Shown piece by piece: positions 48,936 to 51,678 of a stretch of DNA of 51,678 nucleotides. Within the stretch, counting starts at the first letter, position 1; the number at the start of each line of letters is the position of its first letter. The stretch lies in NCBI RefSeq assembly GCF_001315985.1, contig NZ_BBBI01000013.1, forward strand, positions 1-51,678, read 5' to 3'. A model generated the notes under the pieces. The model made no database searches and had not been told where the DNA came from. It worked only from the letters and a program-made list of their open reading frames with translations. The stretch is from Vulcanisaeta distributa JCM 11216 (GTDB lineage Archaea > Thermoproteota > Thermoprotei > Thermoproteales > Thermocladiaceae). A program made the translations under genes and the position numbers.

Positions 48936-50054
48936 AGATTACCATCCCCCCCTCCACGCATTAGTAATACGCCGCTGTCCATCTGCCTAATTAGGTAGTG
49001 GTCGCTTGGGAATAGGTCATACTGAGGTAGGTCCCAGGGCAATTCACCCCCCCACATGCCAAGGGTCAGGTAGACATATGCCAGGTTATACCTCGGGTCC
49101 TGGTAGGCCCTCGCCATTGAGAGGCCCCCAGAGCGGTGCCGTTGTGTGCCACTTACCGTCAACCTCGGTAACCCTGAACCTACCATTGGGGGGGTCTTCC
49201 TTCAGATCAACTGAGTAGAAGCCGTGGGGGGGCTCGGGGGGGTCAAGCGCAAGTACTGCCCTTACTCCCACCTTATTAACCTCCTCATCACTTATTGTCC
49301 TAGCCACCGAGGGCGTGCCCGTTATACCAGACAGCGATATGTGCTTGAATGGGTACTCAATGCGTTCTCTGGCGTAGGACGTAACTAACCTGCCTCTGTA
49401 CCACAGTGAGTCGAAGGCCACGTCCCTACCAGGCAGGTATTCCTGGATTATGAAGTCCTCGATGGATGCCCTGCCCTGGAGCACGTTCAGCCTAACCCAG
49501 AGCTTCGCCTCCTCAGGGTTATTAACCCTGAGACTAAGTCTACCACCCGCACCACGCCTAGCCCTTATCCATAGTGGGCCTCCCAGCCTGGAAAATGCCT
49601 CATCAATGTCATCCAAGGTCTTGATACTCATGGTCCTAGGCACGGGCACCCCCCCTGCCCTGGTCATCTTATCAACTATCACGGCCTTATCAGGGGGGGC
49701 TATTGACTCCGGGCTCGGTAAGTAAGTCCTCACGTTAATTGGGTCAAACAATCCCCTGTTACTCGCCACCACGTTAGCCTCAACACTTGGGTGTGGGTGT
49801 AGAAACTCAATACCATGTTTCCTAATTATGTCCAGTATAGTGCTTAGGAAGTTTGGGTCATCATGGCGAGGGGGGGTCCTATATCTGGCATCAACATTGG
49901 CGAAGTGTATATAGTATGGGTTGTGGTCAGTGCCCACGAGGTATAACCTCAAATCAACCTGGCTCTCCGCAAGTCTTAGGGCATTGACAAAGTTCACACC
50001 GCCAATACCGCCAACACCCGTGATTAATACCCTGGCACTACGCATTTCCCTCAA
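48920..50054 (-). CDS. ATP-grasp enzyme, carbamoyl-phosphate-synthase-like (frameshifted)
   Basis: An N-terminal Rossmann-like VLITGVGGIGGVNFVNAL, then the ATP-grasp region (KAVIVDKMTRAGVPVPRTM; IQEYLPGRDVAFDSLWYRG) and the Mg site HGFYSVDLKED and RVTEVDGKWHTT. An indel near 49120 joins the C-terminal segment ending DLFPSDHYLIRQMDSGVLL. The 7-runs at 49188, 49226, 49236, 49649, 49693 and 49870 each add one residue within motifs (e.g. DPPEPPHG for PEPHG). About 378 residues. Next to HAD and sugar genes, it probably makes a modified sugar or peptide-like bond. Confidence 0.75.
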
Positions 50055-50056
50055 CC

Positions 50057-50965
50057 TCAGTGGGTATAACGCTCGCTTTTATACCTAACCACATAAAGGT
50101 TCCAGGGACCACCGTTCCTATCCACGACGCTCAAGTATAGTAGGGCCTCGCCATCACTCATCAGTAGTGATGGCGTATCTGCGCCAAGCACTGCCTCCCT
50201 ACCAATGAATAGCTTGGATAGTTGGGTTGCATCGATGAGTACGTACCTAAATGAATCACCGACATTATATGGGTGATCCATAATAAAGGCAACTATGTAG
50301 CTCTATACGGCTTCTGCGAGTAGTCGTTGGATGCTGACAATAGGTAATACGTGTCACCAACCCTGTAGAAAGAGGCATTATGCAGGCTGTGCCAGGGACC
50401 AGGGACTCCGGACCCATTGACCAGGGGGTTTCACGGTTATGAAGTTACCACTAATGGAGAACCTAAGTAGGTATAGGCTCCTTGGGTATGGCAGTATGTT
50501 GCTCACCACCAAATCAATCATGGGCCCCCCCCTCATGTACACGTTACACCCAAGGTCAACCTCAGTCGCGTTACCGAAGACCTGCGGGGTAGCGATTATC
50601 GCCTCGTCCTTAAAGCCGGAGTCCGGGTTCCCCGAAACGGCGAGCCTAACCCTATTACCCCCCTCTTCCTATCCACATAGACGAGGTAGTACGAGTCACC
50701 AAACCTAAAGGGCGCCGCGGTTAATCCATCCCCCCCAACCACAGTACCAACCTCCCCTAAATGAAAAACCATCAAGCGACCTATAAAAAACGATGGAACA
50801 ATCCCGAGGACCACTACAGATAGAGCATACAAACCAATTGAGCCATCAAAATCCCTAAAAACAGAACCCCCAAACAGCATAATTAGTAACGCCAACAAGC
50901 ACAGGCCTAACCTCAACAACACTGCCAAATGGGAACACGGACATAACAACCCAAAACCAGGGAAC
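50057..50965 (-). CDS. Membrane-anchored beta-propeller-like protein (frameshifted)
   Basis: Two N-terminal membrane helices (LGLCLLALLIMLFGGSV; ALSVVVLGIVPSFFIG), then repeated blade-like motifs: FRFGDSYYLVYVDRKRG, ASFYRVGDTYYLLSASNDY and SDGEALLYLSVVDRNGGPWN. This spacing resembles the five-bladed propellers of GH43/GH32-type proteins. Frame breaks at the 6-run 50658 (read as four: RGNRVRLAVSG) and the 5-run 50424 (read as four: PLVNGSGVPGPW) and near 50310 were joined. No catalytic Asp/Glu set is identified with confidence. The start near 50965 is uncertain. Its stop is 2 bp from the ATP-grasp start. Confidence 0.5.
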
Positions 50966-50991
50966 ACCCCCCAAATAAAAACTAAACCCCA

Positions 50992-51005
50992 TTAGAAATT
51001 TCTAA
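50992..51005. repeat. 14-bp palindrome, site 4 of 4
   Basis: TTAGAAATTTCTAA between the stop of the glycosyltransferase (51022) and the start of the propeller protein (about 50965). It lies about 27-40 bp upstream of that start, where a promoter or operator would sit. Confidence 0.75.
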
Positions 51006-51021
51006 AACACTACACCTGAAA

Positions 51022-51678
51022 TTACACACCGAACACTAAATCACTATGAACAATGAATCTATTCCTTAGGAATGTCGACCTTATTGGGAAGAACGCGTGG
51101 GTTATTATTACGTGATTTGGAACCCTAATGTGCGGTGCCTTACTCAACTCAAGAACGCCGTACTTACTTCTGAGACCTAATCCTAACTTCCAACCGTCAA
51201 TGGTGGCTCTATACATGGTACAGTATTGATTAAGGCCTGCTTTACACAGTAGCCAAGAAGACCACTTAATCCTGGCATAGTAAATGGGCACCACGTTACT
51301 ATGCATGGTCCTAACCATGGCATACATAATAAACTTAGCCTAATTGGGTAATACCTAATGAGGCCCGCGCCTTTCGTGGTTAACGAGGCGTAGTGAATAC
51401 CAACTTCGACAGGTACGTAATACGAGGAGTACCCAAGATTCCACAACCGAATGCCTAGCAATGCATCATCAGCGTACAAAAAAGTCTCATTAATAAAGGG
51501 CCTACCATCAAAACCAATAGCCTTAATAACGCCGGCCCTAACAACCATGTAAGAGCCATCGGCATAAGTGACAAAGTGAGGCCTATCAGCTGTGGGGGGG
51601 CAATTAGCTAAACCGTGTCCATTACATATACCAATGCTAGTCAACATATCGTCAACAGCCCAACCAGCCGCATAGATC
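51022..51678 (-). CDS. Glycosyltransferase, family GT2 (5' part outside window; frameshifted)
   Basis: The visible part reads DGSYMVVRAGVIKAIGFDG, FINETFLYADDALLGIRLWN and GYSSYYVPVEVGIHYAS, the C-terminal catalytic motifs of rhamnosyltransferase-like GT2 enzymes (Y/FADD, then LG..xxYVP..xxxH). After an indel near 51320 it continues MYAMVRTMHSNVVPIYYARI to the stop at 51022. The N-terminal Rossmann half lies beyond the window's end. Its operon partners suggest assembly of a cell-surface glycan. The C7/G7 at 51594 gives NCPPTAD. Confidence 0.7.

Noticed and set aside
1433..51600. Poly-G/C tracts as phase-variable contingency loci
   Set aside because: They occur in housekeeping genes (exosome, S25e, TBP neighbourhood, MtnA) and insert residues in invariant motifs. 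Contingency tracts are expected in surface or defence genes and vary in length, whereas here nearly all are 7.
1..51678. CRISPR array, tRNA, rRNA or insertion sequence
   Set aside because: I saw no regularly spaced identical repeats, no cloverleaf-like segment I could fold by eye, and no transposase motif. The four palindromes are too far apart to be an array.

Overview
The window looks like chromosomal DNA of a hyperthermophilic crenarchaeon of the Thermoproteales, with Vulcanisaeta/Caldivirga-like relatives most likely. The evidence is a TATA-binding protein, Holliday junction resolvase Hjc, Rpo12, ribosomal proteins S4 and S25e, the exosome subunits Rrp4/Rrp41/Rrp42 with SBDS, PaREP1-family proteins, and TATA boxes about 26-30 bp upstream of start codons (leaderless transcripts). 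I recognised no rRNA, tRNA or CRISPR array.

A sequence-quality issue dominates the reading. By hand count about 98 G or C runs are exactly 7 long, against about 8 of length 6, about 6 of length 8 and roughly a dozen of length 5, while runs of 4 are common. Many 7-runs add one Gly or Pro inside invariant motifs (4 read as 7, frame kept). Others break the frame (5 read as 7, 4 read as 5 or 6). Further single-base indels lie outside runs. I therefore merged many split reading frames into single genes. I read this mainly as systematic miscalling of G/C-run length, not mass pseudogenisation.

Layout. 0-2.2 kb: a SoxA/SoxB-like FAD oxidoreductase pair. 2.2-9.5 kb: Hsp20, a PhoU/AbrB regulator, a HemK-like methylase, a divergent gene pair sharing one TATA box, S25e, TBP, Hjc and an MBL-fold hydrolase. 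9.5-20.3 kb: geranylgeranyl reductase, MtnA, an M32 carboxypeptidase, a RecB-like nuclease followed by an unnoticed small gene, Rrp42/Rrp41, a GNAT, a glycosyltransferase and an SMC/ABC-like ATPase with a small partner. 20.3-28.7 kb: HIT protein, HDAC-like deacetylase, Rpo12-NMNAT, a double-hotdog thioesterase, Rrp4-SBDS, an ABC exporter and S4.

28.7-33 kb is an accessory island: a coiled-coil membrane protein, two retropepsin-like proteases flanking a HEPN-MNT pair, a tandem palindromic operator, an ATPase, and a decayed RelE toxin overlapping a 247-residue partner. 33-42 kb encodes a pilin-like secreted protein and a roughly 2,500-residue surface protein with a signal peptide and C-terminal membrane anchor, an S-layer candidate. 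42-48.3 kb is a second accessory region: a DUF3782-type coiled-coil nuclease, a second MNT protein, an ATPase, PaREP1-type genes and an ATPase pseudogene. 48.3-51.7 kb is an apparent envelope-sugar operon (glycosyltransferase, membrane beta-propeller, ATP-grasp, HAD). A perfect 14-bp palindrome, TTAGAAATTTCTAA, occurs four times between 44.5 and 51.0 kb and nowhere else that I found.
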